Source: Alcanivorax limicola
GTDB lineage: Bacteria; Pseudomonadota; Gammaproteobacteria; Pseudomonadales; Alcanivoracaceae
NCBI RefSeq assembly: GCF_019931215.1
Contig: NZ_JAIOUB010000001.1
Span: 1,147,955 to 1,211,954 of the forward strand
DNA: 64,000 bases
Direction of reading: 5' to 3'
Shown here in pieces: positions 1-9,340 of this stretch. Each line of letters begins with the position of its first letter. Position 1 is the first letter of the stretch. The translations under genes and the position numbers were made by a program. The notes under the pieces are model-generated. The model saw only the letters and a list, made by a program, of their open reading frames with translations, was not told the DNA's origin and searched no databases.

Positions 1-1
1 G

Positions 2-598
2 CTGGAAGTCATGCAGGAGCAACAGATCACCATCGAGGGCAAGGCGTTTCATCTGCCTGCGCCATTCATGGTGCTGGCCACCCAGAACCCCATTGATCAG
101 GAAGGCACCTACCCGCTGCCGGAAGCCGAACTGGATCGCTTCCTGTTCAAGGTCCTGATCGACTACCCCGGCATCGATGATGAAAACCGCCTGGTGCGCA
201 TGGTGCTCGACGGCACCATCGGCGATGCCCTGGATGTCAGCAGCCTCAGCGCCATCACCGACCGCGACGGCGTACTCGCCATGCAGGACGCCGCCCGGCA
301 GATCACCCTGGACGCCGCCGTCCTCGACTACGCCGTGCGCCTGGTGCGCGAAACGCGGGACTACGCCGGCCTGTCCCGTGGCGCCAGCCCCCGCGCCAGC
401 ATCGCGCTGACTCGCGCCGCCCGCGCCCATGCCTTGATGGAAGGCCGCGACTTCGTGGTGCCGGATGACATCAAGGCCGTCGCCCGCCCGGTACTGCGCC
501 ACCGCCTGTGCCTGAGCGCCGACGCCGAAATCGAAGGCGTGCAGATGGAAGACCTGCTGAGCCGGCTGCTGGAACAGGTCCCGGCGCCGCGCCAATGA
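2..598 (+). CDS. MoxR-family AAA+ ATPase, C-terminal part (5' end outside window)
   Basis: The reading frame is open from base 2, so the true start lies upstream and about 198 residues are visible. The segment carries the typical MoxR stretch with ATQNPIDQEGTYPLPEAELD, which covers the sensor region of the AAA+ fold, followed by the helical lid. The Walker A motif must lie before the window. MoxR ATPases act as cytoplasmic chaperone-like factors and are normally encoded beside DUF58 and von Willebrand-type proteins. The downstream DUF58 gene overlaps its stop codon by 4 bases (ATGA), indicating translational coupling in one operon. The substrate is unknown. Confidence 0.9.
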   Translation: MEVMQEQQITIEGKAFHLPAPFMVLATQNPIDQEGTYPLPEAELDRFLFKVLIDYPGIDDENRLVRMVLDGTIGDALDVSSLSAITDRDGVLAMQDAARQITLDAAVLDYAVRLVRETRDYAGLSRGASPRASIALTRAARAHALMEGRDFVVPDDIKAVARPVLRHRLCLSADAEIEGVQMEDLLSRLLEQVPAPRQ

Positions 599-1944
599 TT
601 CCTGAGAAACGGCTGTTCCAGGCGGTAGTCATACTGGCATTGCTGGCCGCAGGCCTGATCGTGCTGGGCGCGCAACTGCCCGCCTGGCGCAGCAGCGCCC
701 TGCTGCTCTGGTCACTGCTTGCCGCCCTGCTGCTGGTGACTGCCGCCGTGGACGCCTGGCGCGCCTGGCGGCAACCGCCGCCCGAAGGCAGCCGCCGCTT
801 GCCCGCCGCATTTTCCGCCGGCCTGCCCGGCACCGTGCAGCTGCGCTTCAACAGCGCCACCCTGCCCGATGAATGCCTGCTCAGCGACCAGCACCCCGCC
901 GATGACAGCCACACCGGCCTGCCACTGGTGTTGCGCCGCGCCGACCAGGCGCTGACGCTGGTGGACTATCCCTATCGCCCCAGCCGACGCGGCCGGGCTC
1001 ATTTCGGCGCCGTCGAACTCTGGTGCCCCAGCCCCTGGCGCCTGTGGCAACTGCGCCGACGCATCGGCGCCCCCGTCGATGTGCCGGTCTATCCGGACTT
1101 TTCCTGGCTGCGCAATGCCCCGCTGGCGCAGAGCAACACCCCGCCGCAACGCCAGGGCCGACAAGTGAAACGCCAGGCCGGTGACGGCCAGGAATTCCAC
1201 CAGCTGCGCGAATATCGCCCCGGCGACACCATGCGGCAGATCGACTGGCGCGCCACAGCCCGGCGCGGTGAACTGATCAGCCGCGAATACCGCGACGAGC
1301 AGAACCGCCACATCATCATGCTGCTGGACGGCGGCCAGCGGCTGGCAACCCCGGTGGGCCAGCGCACGCTGTTTGATCATGCGCTGGACGCCGCCCTGCT
1401 GCTGTCCGCCAGCGCGCTGGATGAGGGTGACCGCCCGGGCCTGATGCTGTTCTCGAACCCCGAGCCGCTGTGGGTGCCGCCGCTGCGCAACCGCAGTGCG
1501 CTACACCATCTGCTCCATCAGGTTTATCCACTGCAGCCCGGCGCCCTCACCGCCGTAACCGAGGGCCAGACCAGCGACTACAGCAGCGCCGCCACGGCAT
1601 TGTTGCAACGCTGGCGCCGGCAGGCGCTGGTGGTGTTGATCACGCGGTTGCAGCCGGATGATTGTGAGGATCTGCTCGATGCGGTGCGTTTGTTGCGGGG
1701 GCGTTGCCGCATCATGATCGGGGATATTCAGTTGCCGGATCAGGTGGCGTTGCAGCGGTGCGATATCGACAGTGCGGACGATGCGTTGCGGGTGGCGGCG
1801 GATGCGTTGTATCAGCGGGATCGGGATGCGTTGCATGGGCGGTTGCGGCATGCGGGGGTGGTGGTCAGTCAGGGCACGCCGGAGGCGTTGCCTCAGCGAT
1901 TGAATCAGGCTTATCAGGCGTTGCGGCGGGCTGGGCGGCTTTAG
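595..1944 (+). CDS. DUF58 domain protein, MoxR partner
   Basis: This 449-residue protein has two N-terminal hydrophobic segments (about residues 6-50) and then a large soluble part. The DUF58 signature RPGDTMRQIDWRATARRGEL lies near residue 210, followed by a von Willebrand-like beta strand (IIMLLDGG). The start at 595 is chosen because it overlaps the MoxR stop as ATGA; an upstream in-frame start at 508 would lie inside the MoxR gene. MoxR and DUF58 proteins are thought to cooperate in envelope or complex assembly, but no specific job can be assigned. From about base 1630 the codon choice changes abruptly from C-ending to G-ending codons and from CTG to TTG for leucine. Confidence 0.88.
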   Translation: MIPEKRLFQAVVILALLAAGLIVLGAQLPAWRSSALLLWSLLAALLLVTAAVDAWRAWRQPPPEGSRRLPAAFSAGLPGTVQLRFNSATLPDECLLSDQHPADDSHTGLPLVLRRADQALTLVDYPYRPSRRGRAHFGAVELWCPSPWRLWQLRRRIGAPVDVPVYPDFSWLRNAPLAQSNTPPQRQGRQVKRQAGDGQEFHQLREYRPGDTMRQIDWRATARRGELISREYRDEQNRHIIMLLDGGQRLATPVGQRTLFDHALDAALLLSASALDEGDRPGLMLFSNPEPLWVPPLRNRSALHHLLHQVYPLQPGALTAVTEGQTSDYSSAATALLQRWRRQALVVLITRLQPDDCEDLLDAVRLLRGRCRIMIGDIQLPDQVALQRCDIDSADDALRVAADALYQRDRDALHGRLRHAGVVVSQGTPEALPQRLNQAYQALRRAGRL

Positions 1945-1991
1945 TGTCTTGTTTGTGGGTTTTTTCTATTCTTTGTTGGTTTGGGGGTTGT

Positions 1992-2106
1992 GGCCCTCGG
2001 GGGGCGGGAAAGGTTTTCAGGACACGCCGTAAACCCATCCCTGGGGGCTTGGTTTCGGCATCCTGCCTCAAACAGTCCTGAAAACCTTTCCCGCCCCCCG
2101 AGGGCC
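1992..2106. repeat. Large perfect palindromic intergenic repeat, copy A
   Basis: The arms 1992-2023 and 2075-2106 are exact 32-base inverted complements around a 51-base loop. A second copy, in inverted orientation, lies at 31395-31512. The loops of the two copies are clearly related (shared cores such as GCCGTAAA, TCCCTG and TTCGGCATCC). It sits between the converging DUF58 and outer-membrane barrel genes, so it may act as a two-way transcription terminator; that role is inferred. Confidence 0.9.
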
Positions 2107-2202
2107 GTCACGCTCAGCCCGGTCGACAATCTGGAAGCCAACTAGCGGTTTTGTTCCTCCAGAAAGTCGATGACAGCTACCGAACTTCGAATCTCCTGCC
2201 AG

Positions 2203-2311
2203 CGTTGAGCCGGGGTATGCCCTGGAGGGACCTCTTTGGCCATGGATGGCCAAAGCGCGAGCGCCCAGGGATGGCTTGAGCGGTCCCGGAAGGGCATACC
2301 CCGGCTCAACG
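2203..2311. repeat. Second palindromic intergenic element with nested stems
   Basis: The arms 2203-2223 and 2291-2311 are exact 21-base inverted complements. Inside them lie a further GGGACC/GGTCCC pair (2227-2232, 2282-2287) and a central TTTGGCC/GGCCAAA hairpin (2235-2254) around ATGGAT. The structure resembles mobile REP/BIME-like elements of marine gammaproteobacteria, but its family is not identified. Together with copy A of the first repeat it fills the 410-base gap between the DUF58 and barrel genes, which has no gene. Confidence 0.8.
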
Positions 2312-2353
2312 CGTACTTGATGGAGGGTGACCCACTAGCGAAAACGCTCCCAA

Positions 2354-2980
2354 CTAGAAGCGATAGTGAACACCGACCTGGGCGGTGGTGAAGCGGAAGC
2401 GGTAGTCCTGGCTGTCGGCGAAGGGTTGGCCGCCGATGTCAACGCCGCGGTAGATTTCGGCGTCGGCGTAGATGCGGGAGACGGACGCGCGTACGCCGAC
2501 AGGGGTGTTGGGAATCAGCCATTGGGCGCCGACGCCGACGTGGACTCCCGCGTCGCTGCTGTCGCGGCGGGTGTCGGGCAAGCGGATGTCGCTGGCGACG
2601 CCGGCCATGCCGAGGACGCCGTAGGCGCTGAGGCCGGCGATGGGGGGTGTCAGGAACAGGGCATCGACGGTGAGGGCGCCGAATTCCTGTTTGGCGCCGT
2701 CGGCGCGGTATTCGCCGAGGTCGCGGATGGTGGTTTCAAATGCAAGCCATGGCAGTACTTCCACGCCAGCGTAGAGCATGCCGCCCCGGTCATCTTCACG
2801 ATTCAGGGTGAGGCCGTCATACAGGCCATCGTCGCGGAAGCCACGCAGATCCTGGACGCCGAAGCCCACGTAGAAGCGTGAAGAGGTGTCGGTATCTGCA
2901 ACGACAGGGGTGGCGGCGGTTATCGCCAGCAAGGCACCAGCAAACCATGATTTGCCCCGCATCGTCATGAATCCTTGCAT
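2354..2980 (-). CDS. Outer-membrane beta-barrel protein
   Basis: The 208-residue protein starts with a Sec signal peptide (about residues 1-28, ending near VVADTD) and continues as alternating amphipathic strands. It ends with FTTAQVGVHYRF, an aromatic C-terminal residue typical of BAM-assembled barrels. The start at 2980 is preceded by GGGAG; an in-frame upstream start at 3061 has no such site. It looks like a small eight-stranded OmpA/OmpW-like barrel. The ligand is unknown. It is encoded just downstream of the Pha-type antiporter operon on the same strand but separated by about 125 bases. Confidence 0.75.
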   Translation of the reverse strand: MQGFMTMRGKSWFAGALLAITAATPVVADTDTSSRFYVGFGVQDLRGFRDDGLYDGLTLNREDDRGGMLYAGVEVLPWLAFETTIRDLGEYRADGAKQEFGALTVDALFLTPPIAGLSAYGVLGMAGVASDIRLPDTRRDSSDAGVHVGVGAQWLIPNTPVGVRASVSRIYADAEIYRGVDIGGQPFADSQDYRFRFTTAQVGVHYRF

Positions 2981-3105
2981 CGTTATTCTCCCGCACTGAT
3001 CAGCATCAGGGTGCGCAGTCGCGCATCTATACAGCGAGTTGTACGCGGGATGGGGCAACAAGCATACCGATCCGGTGCGGAATTAAATAAATTTTACCGG
3101 AAGGC

Positions 3106-3438
3106 TCAATGCCGCCAGGGTTCGCCCTGGGTGCGTTCGGTGGTTTTGACGTGACGATGCAGGGCGGCGCGGGCGACGGTGTGGGCGCTGACCGGTGCAG
3201 TGATGAACAGAAATACGACGATCAGTATTTCGTGCAGGCTGAGGCCGTCCTGGGTCGAGGAGAAAAAGAATGCCGAGGCGAGCACGGTGCAGCCGACACC
3301 GAGGGTGGTTGCTTTAGTGGGCCCGTGCAGGCGCTGAAAAAAGTCCGGCAGGCGTGCCAGGCCGATGGAGCCGACCAGGGCAAAGGCGGCGCCCGCAAGC
3401 AGCAGGATGGCGATGATGGCTTCGATGACGATGTTCAT
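3106..3438 (-). CDS. mrpG: Mrp/Pha-type cation:proton antiporter subunit G
   Basis: A 110-residue membrane protein with three hydrophobic segments and the MrpG signature around RLPDFFQRLHGPTKATTLG. MrpG is a small essential subunit of the multisubunit Na+(K+)/H+ antiporter in the inner membrane. It is the last gene of the six-gene minus-strand operon and overlaps mrpF by 4 bases. The charged tail (about residues 95-110) is probably cytoplasmic. Confidence 0.93.
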   Translation of the reverse strand: MNIVIEAIIAILLLAGAAFALVGSIGLARLPDFFQRLHGPTKATTLGVGCTVLASAFFFSSTQDGLSLHEILIVVFLFITAPVSAHTVARAALHRHVKTTERTQGEPWRH

Positions 3439-3704
3439 TCAATTATGTCTCCCCGCAACAGATACTTGGCGACGGCGACGGTGCCGAGGAAGCCCATGAC
3501 GGCGATCAGCATGGCGGCTTCGAAGACCAGGTCGGAGCCCTGCTGAATACCGTACAACACGATCAAGGCGATGGAATTGATGTACATGGTATCCAGCGCC
3601 AGGATGCGGTCGGTAATTTCCGGGCCACGCAGCAGGCGGAACAGGTTCAGCAACAACGCCAGGGACATCATCCCCAGGGCAACAGGAATCACCATCTCGA
3701 TCAT
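3435..3704 (-). CDS. mrpF: Mrp/Pha-type antiporter subunit F
   Basis: An 89-residue protein with three predicted membrane helices and the family-typical RGPEITDRILALDTMYINS segment near residues 27-45. The conserved acidic residue in DRILALD is characteristic of MrpF. It overlaps both neighbours by 4 bases, as expected for a tightly coupled complex. Length and order match MrpF. Confidence 0.93.
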   Translation of the reverse strand: MIEMVIPVALGMMSLALLLNLFRLLRGPEITDRILALDTMYINSIALIVLYGIQQGSDLVFEAAMLIAVMGFLGTVAVAKYLLRGDIIE

Positions 3705-4192
3705 TCGAATATCTCCCTGATCGGCGTTTCGTAGCGTTGTTTCAGGTGAGCCACCAGGGCTGCCGGATCTTCTGCATTGAGGGCATGGATCAGCAGCTTG
3801 GTGTGCCCGCGCCCGACTTCCACCGTCACGGTGCCCGGTGTCAGGGAAATGGTGCTGGCCAGAATCGTCACGGCAAACTTGTCGTGCAGATCAATCGGCA
3901 TTTCGATCCACGCCGGGTGCAGTTTGCGCGTCGGGCCAAGGATCAGGCGGAACGCCACCAGATTGGCATGCACGATATCGCCCAGTACCAGCAGAATGAA
4001 ACCCAGCATTTTCCAGCTGTTATTGACTTGAGGCACTTCCGGCCAGAAGGCGCGGGTCAGGGTCGGCAAGGACCACGCCAGCAGCGCGCCGAGCACCATG
4101 GCACCGGGCGTGATGCTGTTCATCAACAGCAGCCAGATCAGAAACAGGACCAGCGTCAGGGTGGGATGGGGCAACCAGCTACGGGCGCGCAT
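3701..4192 (-). CDS. mrpE: Mrp/Pha-type antiporter subunit E
   Basis: A 163-residue protein with two or three N-terminal membrane segments and a soluble C-terminal domain (VTVEVGRGHTKLLIHALNAE). The motif TISLTPGTVTVEV is typical of MrpE. The start at 4192 touches the mrpD stop as TGATG; a longer reading to 4453 would run antisense-like through mrpD and is not supported. MrpE is needed for assembly and activity of the antiporter. Confidence 0.93.
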   Translation of the reverse strand: MRARSWLPHPTLTLVLFLIWLLLMNSITPGAMVLGALLAWSLPTLTRAFWPEVPQVNNSWKMLGFILLVLGDIVHANLVAFRLILGPTRKLHPAWIEMPIDLHDKFAVTILASTISLTPGTVTVEVGRGHTKLLIHALNAEDPAALVAHLKQRYETPIREIFE

Positions 4193-5706
4193 CAGGCACC
4201 TCCGGGAAGATAACGATCGCCGAGCACGGCGCGAATCATGTCCGCCGGCTGCAACATGGCATCCGCCGTCGCCGCCAGGTAATCCAGTATTGGCCCACCG
4301 CCAGCCACCAGTAAAACGCTCAGCACCAGCAATAGCAGTGCAGGCATCAGTGGCATGGGCGGTTGCTCTGCCGCGACCTCGGCGACCGGGCCACGCCAGA
4401 ACAGGGAGGTCCCTGCCCGGCTGAATGCGAGCAGCCCGGCCAGACCGGAACACAGCATCAGCACCCAGAATATCGTCATGTCGCCGCTGAAGCCCGCCGC
4501 CTGTAACAGCAGCGCCTTGCCGACAAAACCGGACAGCGGCGGTATGCCTGCCAGCGCCACCGCGCCAGCGAGAAAAGCCAGGCCAACGACCGGTGAGGCA
4601 ATCCGTGCGTCAACCATGAAGCTGTCGCGCGCTTCGCCACGCCGTGCCACAACCACGCCGGCAATCAGAAACAGTGCGGCGGTCATCCAGGTGCTGTGCA
4701 CCATATAAAACAGCGCGGCGGTCCAGGCTTCGGGTGTGCCCAGGGACCAGCCCGCCAGCAGCGTGCCCACCGACACGATGACTTGCCAGGCCAGCAGCGT
4801 GCGCAGATCCCGCGCACCCAACACGCCCAGAATACCCAGCAGCATGGTCGCCAGCGCCAGCCACCAGACCAGCGACTGGCCCAAGCCGGCGAGAGGCCCG
4901 GCCATGTCACCAAACAGCAAGCCGTGCACCCGGAAGATGGCGTACAGACCAACCTTGGACATGATCGCAAACAGCGCTGCGATGGGTGCGGCGGCGGAGG
5001 CATAGGCCGCCGGCAACCACATGCCCAGCGGCAACAGCGCGGCCTTGAGCGCAAACACCACCAGCAACAGCAACCCGGCAGCCCGCACCAGTGCCACATC
5101 TTCTGCGGGCAGAGCCGCGATACGCACGGCCATATCCGCCATGTTCAGCGTGCCGGTGACGCCATACAACAAGCCCACGGCAATGATGAACAGGGCCGAG
5201 CCGAACAGATTCAGAATCACGTAATGCATGGACGCCGCTACACGGGCGCGCCCACCGCCGAACACCAGCAATGCATACGAGGCGATCAGCAGGATTTCAA
5301 AAAACACGAACAGGTTGAACAGGTCACCGGTCAGGAAGGCGCCATTGAGGCCCATCAACTGAAATTGCAGCAGGCCATGAAAATTCTGCCCGGTGCGATC
5401 GGTTCCGGCACTCATGGCCAGGGTGACAGGAATGGCCAGCACCGCCGTGATCACCAGCATCAGCGCACTGAGACGATCCAGCACCAGCACGATGCCGAAC
5501 GGCGCCACCCAGTCGCCCAGTACATACACCTGGGCGCCGCCCTCCGTTGCACGTAACAGCAACAGCACCGCCACCACCAGCAGGGCCACACAGGCCGCCA
5601 GATTGATCGGGCGTTTCCAGGCCAGCCGTGCGCCACTGAACAACAGCAACACGGCACCGGCCAGCAAGGGCAACAACACGGGCAGGATCAGCAGATGAGA
5701 GCTCAT
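4192..5706 (-). CDS. mrpD: Mrp/Pha-type antiporter subunit D (NuoM/N-like proton channel)
   Basis: A 504-residue polytopic protein of the proton-conducting transporter family. The key TM5 glutamate lies in FFEILLIASYALL and the key lysine in FALKAALLPLGMWLP. About 14 membrane helices are expected. MrpD with MrpA forms the antiport core homologous to complex I NuoL/M/N. It overlaps mrpC by 4 bases (ATGA). Confidence 0.95.
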   Translation of the reverse strand: MSSHLLILPVLLPLLAGAVLLLFSGARLAWKRPINLAACVALLVVAVLLLLRATEGGAQVYVLGDWVAPFGIVLVLDRLSALMLVITAVLAIPVTLAMSAGTDRTGQNFHGLLQFQLMGLNGAFLTGDLFNLFVFFEILLIASYALLVFGGGRARVAASMHYVILNLFGSALFIIAVGLLYGVTGTLNMADMAVRIAALPAEDVALVRAAGLLLLVVFALKAALLPLGMWLPAAYASAAAPIAALFAIMSKVGLYAIFRVHGLLFGDMAGPLAGLGQSLVWWLALATMLLGILGVLGARDLRTLLAWQVIVSVGTLLAGWSLGTPEAWTAALFYMVHSTWMTAALFLIAGVVVARRGEARDSFMVDARIASPVVGLAFLAGAVALAGIPPLSGFVGKALLLQAAGFSGDMTIFWVLMLCSGLAGLLAFSRAGTSLFWRGPVAEVAAEQPPMPLMPALLLLVLSVLLVAGGGPILDYLAATADAMLQPADMIRAVLGDRYLPGGA

Positions 5707-6125
5707 GGGCGCGGCTCCCCGTCTGCTTCAGCCGAGGCCGGCGTCTCCGGCATCGCCACCGCACGCTTGGACAGGCCCTGCTCCGCCACGCCATGATCAC
5801 GCTCGTTGACGCGGTCATCCACGTAATCGTGCTCCAGCGTCTTGCGGCCACGAATGATCAGAATCACCACATACGCGGTCATGGCAAAACCGATCACGAT
5901 GGCGGTCAACACCAGCGCCTGGGGCAGCGGGTCGGCATGTGTCTCGGCACGGCCAATCACCGCCGGGGCTTCCGTTGCCAGACGCCCCATGGAAAACAGA
6001 AACAGGTTCACCGCATAACCCAGCATCATCAGCCCCATGACCACCGGGAAGGTCCGCGCGCGCAGCATCAGATAAATACCGCAAGCAGTCAGTACGCCGA
6101 TACTCACGGCCATCAACAATTCCAT
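5703..6125 (-). CDS. mrpC: Mrp/Pha-type antiporter subunit C (NuoK-like)
   Basis: A 140-residue NuoK homologue with three membrane helices (about residues 1-95). The signature LMMLGYAVNLFLFSMG and [20 protein letters not shown] are visible. It carries a hydrophilic C-terminal extension of about 45 residues that is absent from the 115-residue MrpC of the second operon. Such an extension is usual in PhaC of fused-AB systems. The start touches the mrpA stop as TGATG. Confidence 0.93.
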   Translation of the reverse strand: MELLMAVSIGVLTACGIYLMLRARTFPVVMGLMMLGYAVNLFLFSMGRLATEAPAVIGRAETHADPLPQALVLTAIVIGFAMTAYVVILIIRGRKTLEHDYVDDRVNERDHGVAEQGLSKRAVAMPETPASAEADGEPRP

Positions 6126-8914
6126 CAGTGACTGGCCTCCGTGGATTTGGGCACGGCGCTGATGCTGCCGAGCTTGCCGATGATCAGCAGCGTCGCCGAC
6201 ACCACGACCAGATACACCCCCAGATCAAACAGCATGGCGGTGGCCAGCTCGACGTCACCGATCAACGGCACATGCACATGGGTATGCGCCGAGGTCAGGA
6301 ACGGATAACCGAACACCCAGCTGCCCACACCGGTGGCCAACGCCAGCAACAGGCCGCTGGCCAGCACCGGGTGATAGCGCATGTGCAAACGCTCCTGCGT
6401 CCAGTTCACGCCATTGCCGACAAATTGCAGGATCAACGCCACCGCCGTGATCAACCCGGCAATGAAGCCCCCGCCCGGCAAATTATGGCCGCGCAGGAAG
6501 ATATACAGCGCGACCGCCAGCGCGATGGGCAACATGGGGCGCGACACGACCGTCATGATCATCGGGTGCGGGTTGATCAACTCACCGCGTGGCCGCCCCG
6601 GCGCGTCGATACGCAGCCCGTCGAGCAGGGAATAAATACCAATGGCGGCCAGCGCCAGTACCGTGATTTCGCCGAACGTATCGAAACCGCGGAAATCCAC
6701 CAGAATCACGTTCACCACATTGGTGCCGCCACCGCCGGGCACGCTCTGTTCCAGGAAGAAACCGGAAATGCTTTCCAGCGGCCGCGTCATCACCGCCCAG
6801 GCCAGTGCCGCAACGCCCGCGCCAACAATGCCGGCAATACCCGCATCGCGGATCAGACGCCCACGGCTGGAACGATTCCCGGCGTACTGCGGCAGGAAGT
6901 ACAGCGCCAGCATCAGGAACACGATGGTGACGATTTCCACCGAGATCTGGGTCAGCGCCAGATCGGGCGCCGAGAAGCGGGCAAACGCCAGCGCCACCAT
7001 CAGCCCCACCGCCGACAACTGGACCAGTGCCGCCAGGCGGTAATGATGTGTCATGACCGTGCCGATGGCCGATGCACACAGGATGAAGGCGCCGACCGCC
7101 GTCACCGGATCAACCGGCATCAACGCCCGGCTGCCGGTCCAGTGCGGCCAGGCCCACAACGCCGAGGCCGGGAGCAAGAACGCCATCAACAGCAACAACA
7201 ACATATAACGCTGCAAGGAGCCGTTCACGACGCCGTTGGCAACACGGCCACCAATACGCCCCAGCCCCTGAATCGCGGCTTCGAAAACAAAGCGGATATC
7301 CTGCAGCGGCAGCCGCTCATGCCAGGCATGCAGACGCCGGCGGAAATGATAGATCACCAGACCCAGCACCAGCGCCACCAGACTCATTTGCAGCGCCGTA
7401 TCAAAGCCATGCCAGATCACCAGATCAAAGGCCGGTGCCGGCTCACCCAGGGTCGCGGTTGCCGCCACCGACAGCAGACCGCCCACCATGAACATCGGCA
7501 GCATGCCTACCGCCAGACACAGCACCACCAGAATTTCCACCGGCACACGCATGTAACGGGCCGGCTCATGCGGTGCTTTCTTTGCCAGCCAACTTGGCGT
7601 GGCACGGAAAAACACATCGCGGATAAAGCGCAACGAGTAAGCAACGGAGAAACCACTGGCAATCACCGCAACGATCGGCACCAGCAGATGCCAGGTGCCG
7701 AACACCCGCGCCTGCACCGTTTCGGCGAAGAACATTTCCTTGCTCAGGAAGCCATTCAGCAACGGCACCCCGGCCATGGCCCCGGCGGCGATAGTCGCCA
7801 GCACTGCCGTGTACGGCAGATAGCGACGCAGCCCGCCGAGCAGGCGCATGTCCCGCGTGCCGGTTTCGTGATCAATGATGCCCGCCGCCATGAACAGCGA
7901 CGCCTTGAAGGTGGCGTGGTTGACGATATGGAACAGCGCCGCCACCGTCGCCATGGGGGTATTCAGGCCGAACAACAGTGTGATCAGGCCCAGATGGCTG
8001 ATGGTGGAAAACGCCAGCAGCCCTTTCAGATCGTGGCGGAACATGGCGGTCATGGCACCCAGCAGCAAGGTCGCCAGCCCCACCCCGGTGACCAGCAGGC
8101 CCCACATCTCGGTGCCCGCCAGGGCCGGATGAAAGCGCGCCAGCAGGAAAACACCCGCCTTGACCATGGTGGCGGAATGCAGATACGCCGACACCGGCGT
8201 CGGTGCGGACATGGCGTGGGGCAGCCAGAAATGGAACGGGAACTGCGCCGACTTGGTAAAGGCCCCCAGCAGCACCAGCACCAGCACCAGCGGATACAAC
8301 GCGTGGGCCCGAATCTGGTCCCCGGCCGCCAGCACATCGCCCAGCGCGTAACTGCCGACGATATGCCCCAGCAGCAGCATGCCCGCCAGCAGCGCCAGGC
8401 CGCCAGCACCGGTGACCGCCAGCGCCATACGCGCGCCCTTGCGCGCGCCGGAATCCTGATACCAGTAACCGATCAACAGGAAGGAACTGATGCTGGTCAG
8501 CTCCCAGAACAACACCAGCAACAGCAGGTTGTCCGACAGCACCACACCCAGCATGGCGCCCATGAACAGCAGCAACAGCGCAAAGAAGCGCCCGCCACTG
8601 TCGCGTTTATCCAGATAATAATGGGCGTACAGAATCACCAGCACGCCGATGCCGAGAATCAGCAGGGCAAACAGCCAGGACAGGCCGTCCACACGCAACG
8701 CCAGCGCCAGGCCCAGCTGGCCGAGCCAGGGCAGCTCGCATTGCAACACCTGGCCCGCAAGCACCGCCGGCATGGTGCCCAGCAGCAGGGCCAGCGCGAT
8801 CAATACCGGCATGACGGTCAGGCCGGCACACCAGGCGCGCCCGAGCCGGGCAGCCATCAGCGGCAGGCAGGCGCCCAGCAGGGGCAGTAACAGAATCCAG
8901 AGGATGTTCAACAT
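6125..8914 (-). CDS. mrpA: Mrp/Pha-type antiporter subunit A, fused to B (PhaAB)
   Basis: A 929-residue polytopic protein and first gene of the minus operon. The N-terminal two thirds is NuoL-like, with the TM5 glutamate in LFWELTSISSFLLIGYW and lysines in [14 protein letters not shown] and TMVKAGVFLL. After the MrpA-specific MbhD/E-like region (about residues 600-760) the protein continues from about residue 775 (INPHPMIMTVVSRPML) into a complete MrpB domain containing [16 protein letters not shown]. This A-B fusion defines the group 2 (Pha) class, often associated with K+/H+ exchange and pH adaptation; the ion used here is not determined. The start at 8914 is preceded by GGGAAAGA. Confidence 0.95.
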   Translation of the reverse strand: MLNILWILLLPLLGACLPLMAARLGRAWCAGLTVMPVLIALALLLGTMPAVLAGQVLQCELPWLGQLGLALALRVDGLSWLFALLILGIGVLVILYAHYYLDKRDSGGRFFALLLLFMGAMLGVVLSDNLLLLVLFWELTSISSFLLIGYWYQDSGARKGARMALAVTGAGGLALLAGMLLLGHIVGSYALGDVLAAGDQIRAHALYPLVLVLVLLGAFTKSAQFPFHFWLPHAMSAPTPVSAYLHSATMVKAGVFLLARFHPALAGTEMWGLLVTGVGLATLLLGAMTAMFRHDLKGLLAFSTISHLGLITLLFGLNTPMATVAALFHIVNHATFKASLFMAAGIIDHETGTRDMRLLGGLRRYLPYTAVLATIAAGAMAGVPLLNGFLSKEMFFAETVQARVFGTWHLLVPIVAVIASGFSVAYSLRFIRDVFFRATPSWLAKKAPHEPARYMRVPVEILVVLCLAVGMLPMFMVGGLLSVAATATLGEPAPAFDLVIWHGFDTALQMSLVALVLGLVIYHFRRRLHAWHERLPLQDIRFVFEAAIQGLGRIGGRVANGVVNGSLQRYMLLLLLMAFLLPASALWAWPHWTGSRALMPVDPVTAVGAFILCASAIGTVMTHHYRLAALVQLSAVGLMVALAFARFSAPDLALTQISVEIVTIVFLMLALYFLPQYAGNRSSRGRLIRDAGIAGIVGAGVAALAWAVMTRPLESISGFFLEQSVPGGGGTNVVNVILVDFRGFDTFGEITVLALAAIGIYSLLDGLRIDAPGRPRGELINPHPMIMTVVSRPMLPIALAVALYIFLRGHNLPGGGFIAGLITAVALILQFVGNGVNWTQERLHMRYHPVLASGLLLALATGVGSWVFGYPFLTSAHTHVHVPLIGDVELATAMLFDLGVYLVVVSATLLIIGKLGSISAVPKSTEASH

Positions 8915-9340
8915 TCTTTCCCGGTGGCTTATGTCCGGCGACGGGCCCCAGCGGTGGATATCCGGCCGTCTGCCTTGTTGTCGGGCGCGACGTGCGCACG
9001 CCGTCTTATATTGAGTAGCTCATTGCCGCCCCGACGTCGCGCAGTATGCCACGCGAACAATCCAGCGCAAGGGACAAAACGCCGCACGCACGGAAACCTT
9101 GTCCGACATCAATATAGTTTCTGAAAAAACAAGCTATTTCCTGCACTTAGGCACACCAACAAGGTTTGCCAACAGATTAGACTTTTGGGTAGCATGTCGC
9201 TTCGGTTGCCGTGGACGCGGCGCCGATTCGCCCGCGCTGTGACGGGGCCCACGCCTGATGCCGCGTGGCGAGCCCCGGTCAACGATGCCAATCAAGGAGT
9301 GAGACTGTCAGCCTGTTGCTGATGCTCGGAATCTGATCCT
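8915..9340. promoter_or_regulatory. Divergent intergenic control region between the two Mrp operons
   Basis: This 426-base stretch has no convincing gene. It must hold the promoters of both divergent antiporter operons. A possible plus-strand promoter is TTGCCA (9166-9171) and TAGCAT (9190-9195) with an 18-base spacer, about 145 bases ahead of the second mrpA; this match is weak. The interval around 9110-9200 is clearly more AT-rich than its surroundings. Confidence 0.45.

Noticed and set aside
6128-8890. A 920-codon open frame on the plus strand opposite the fused mrpA gene
   Set aside because: Its translation is dominated by Gln, His and Arg with no domains. It is a mirror of the codon bias in the real gene on the other strand, whose motifs are clear.
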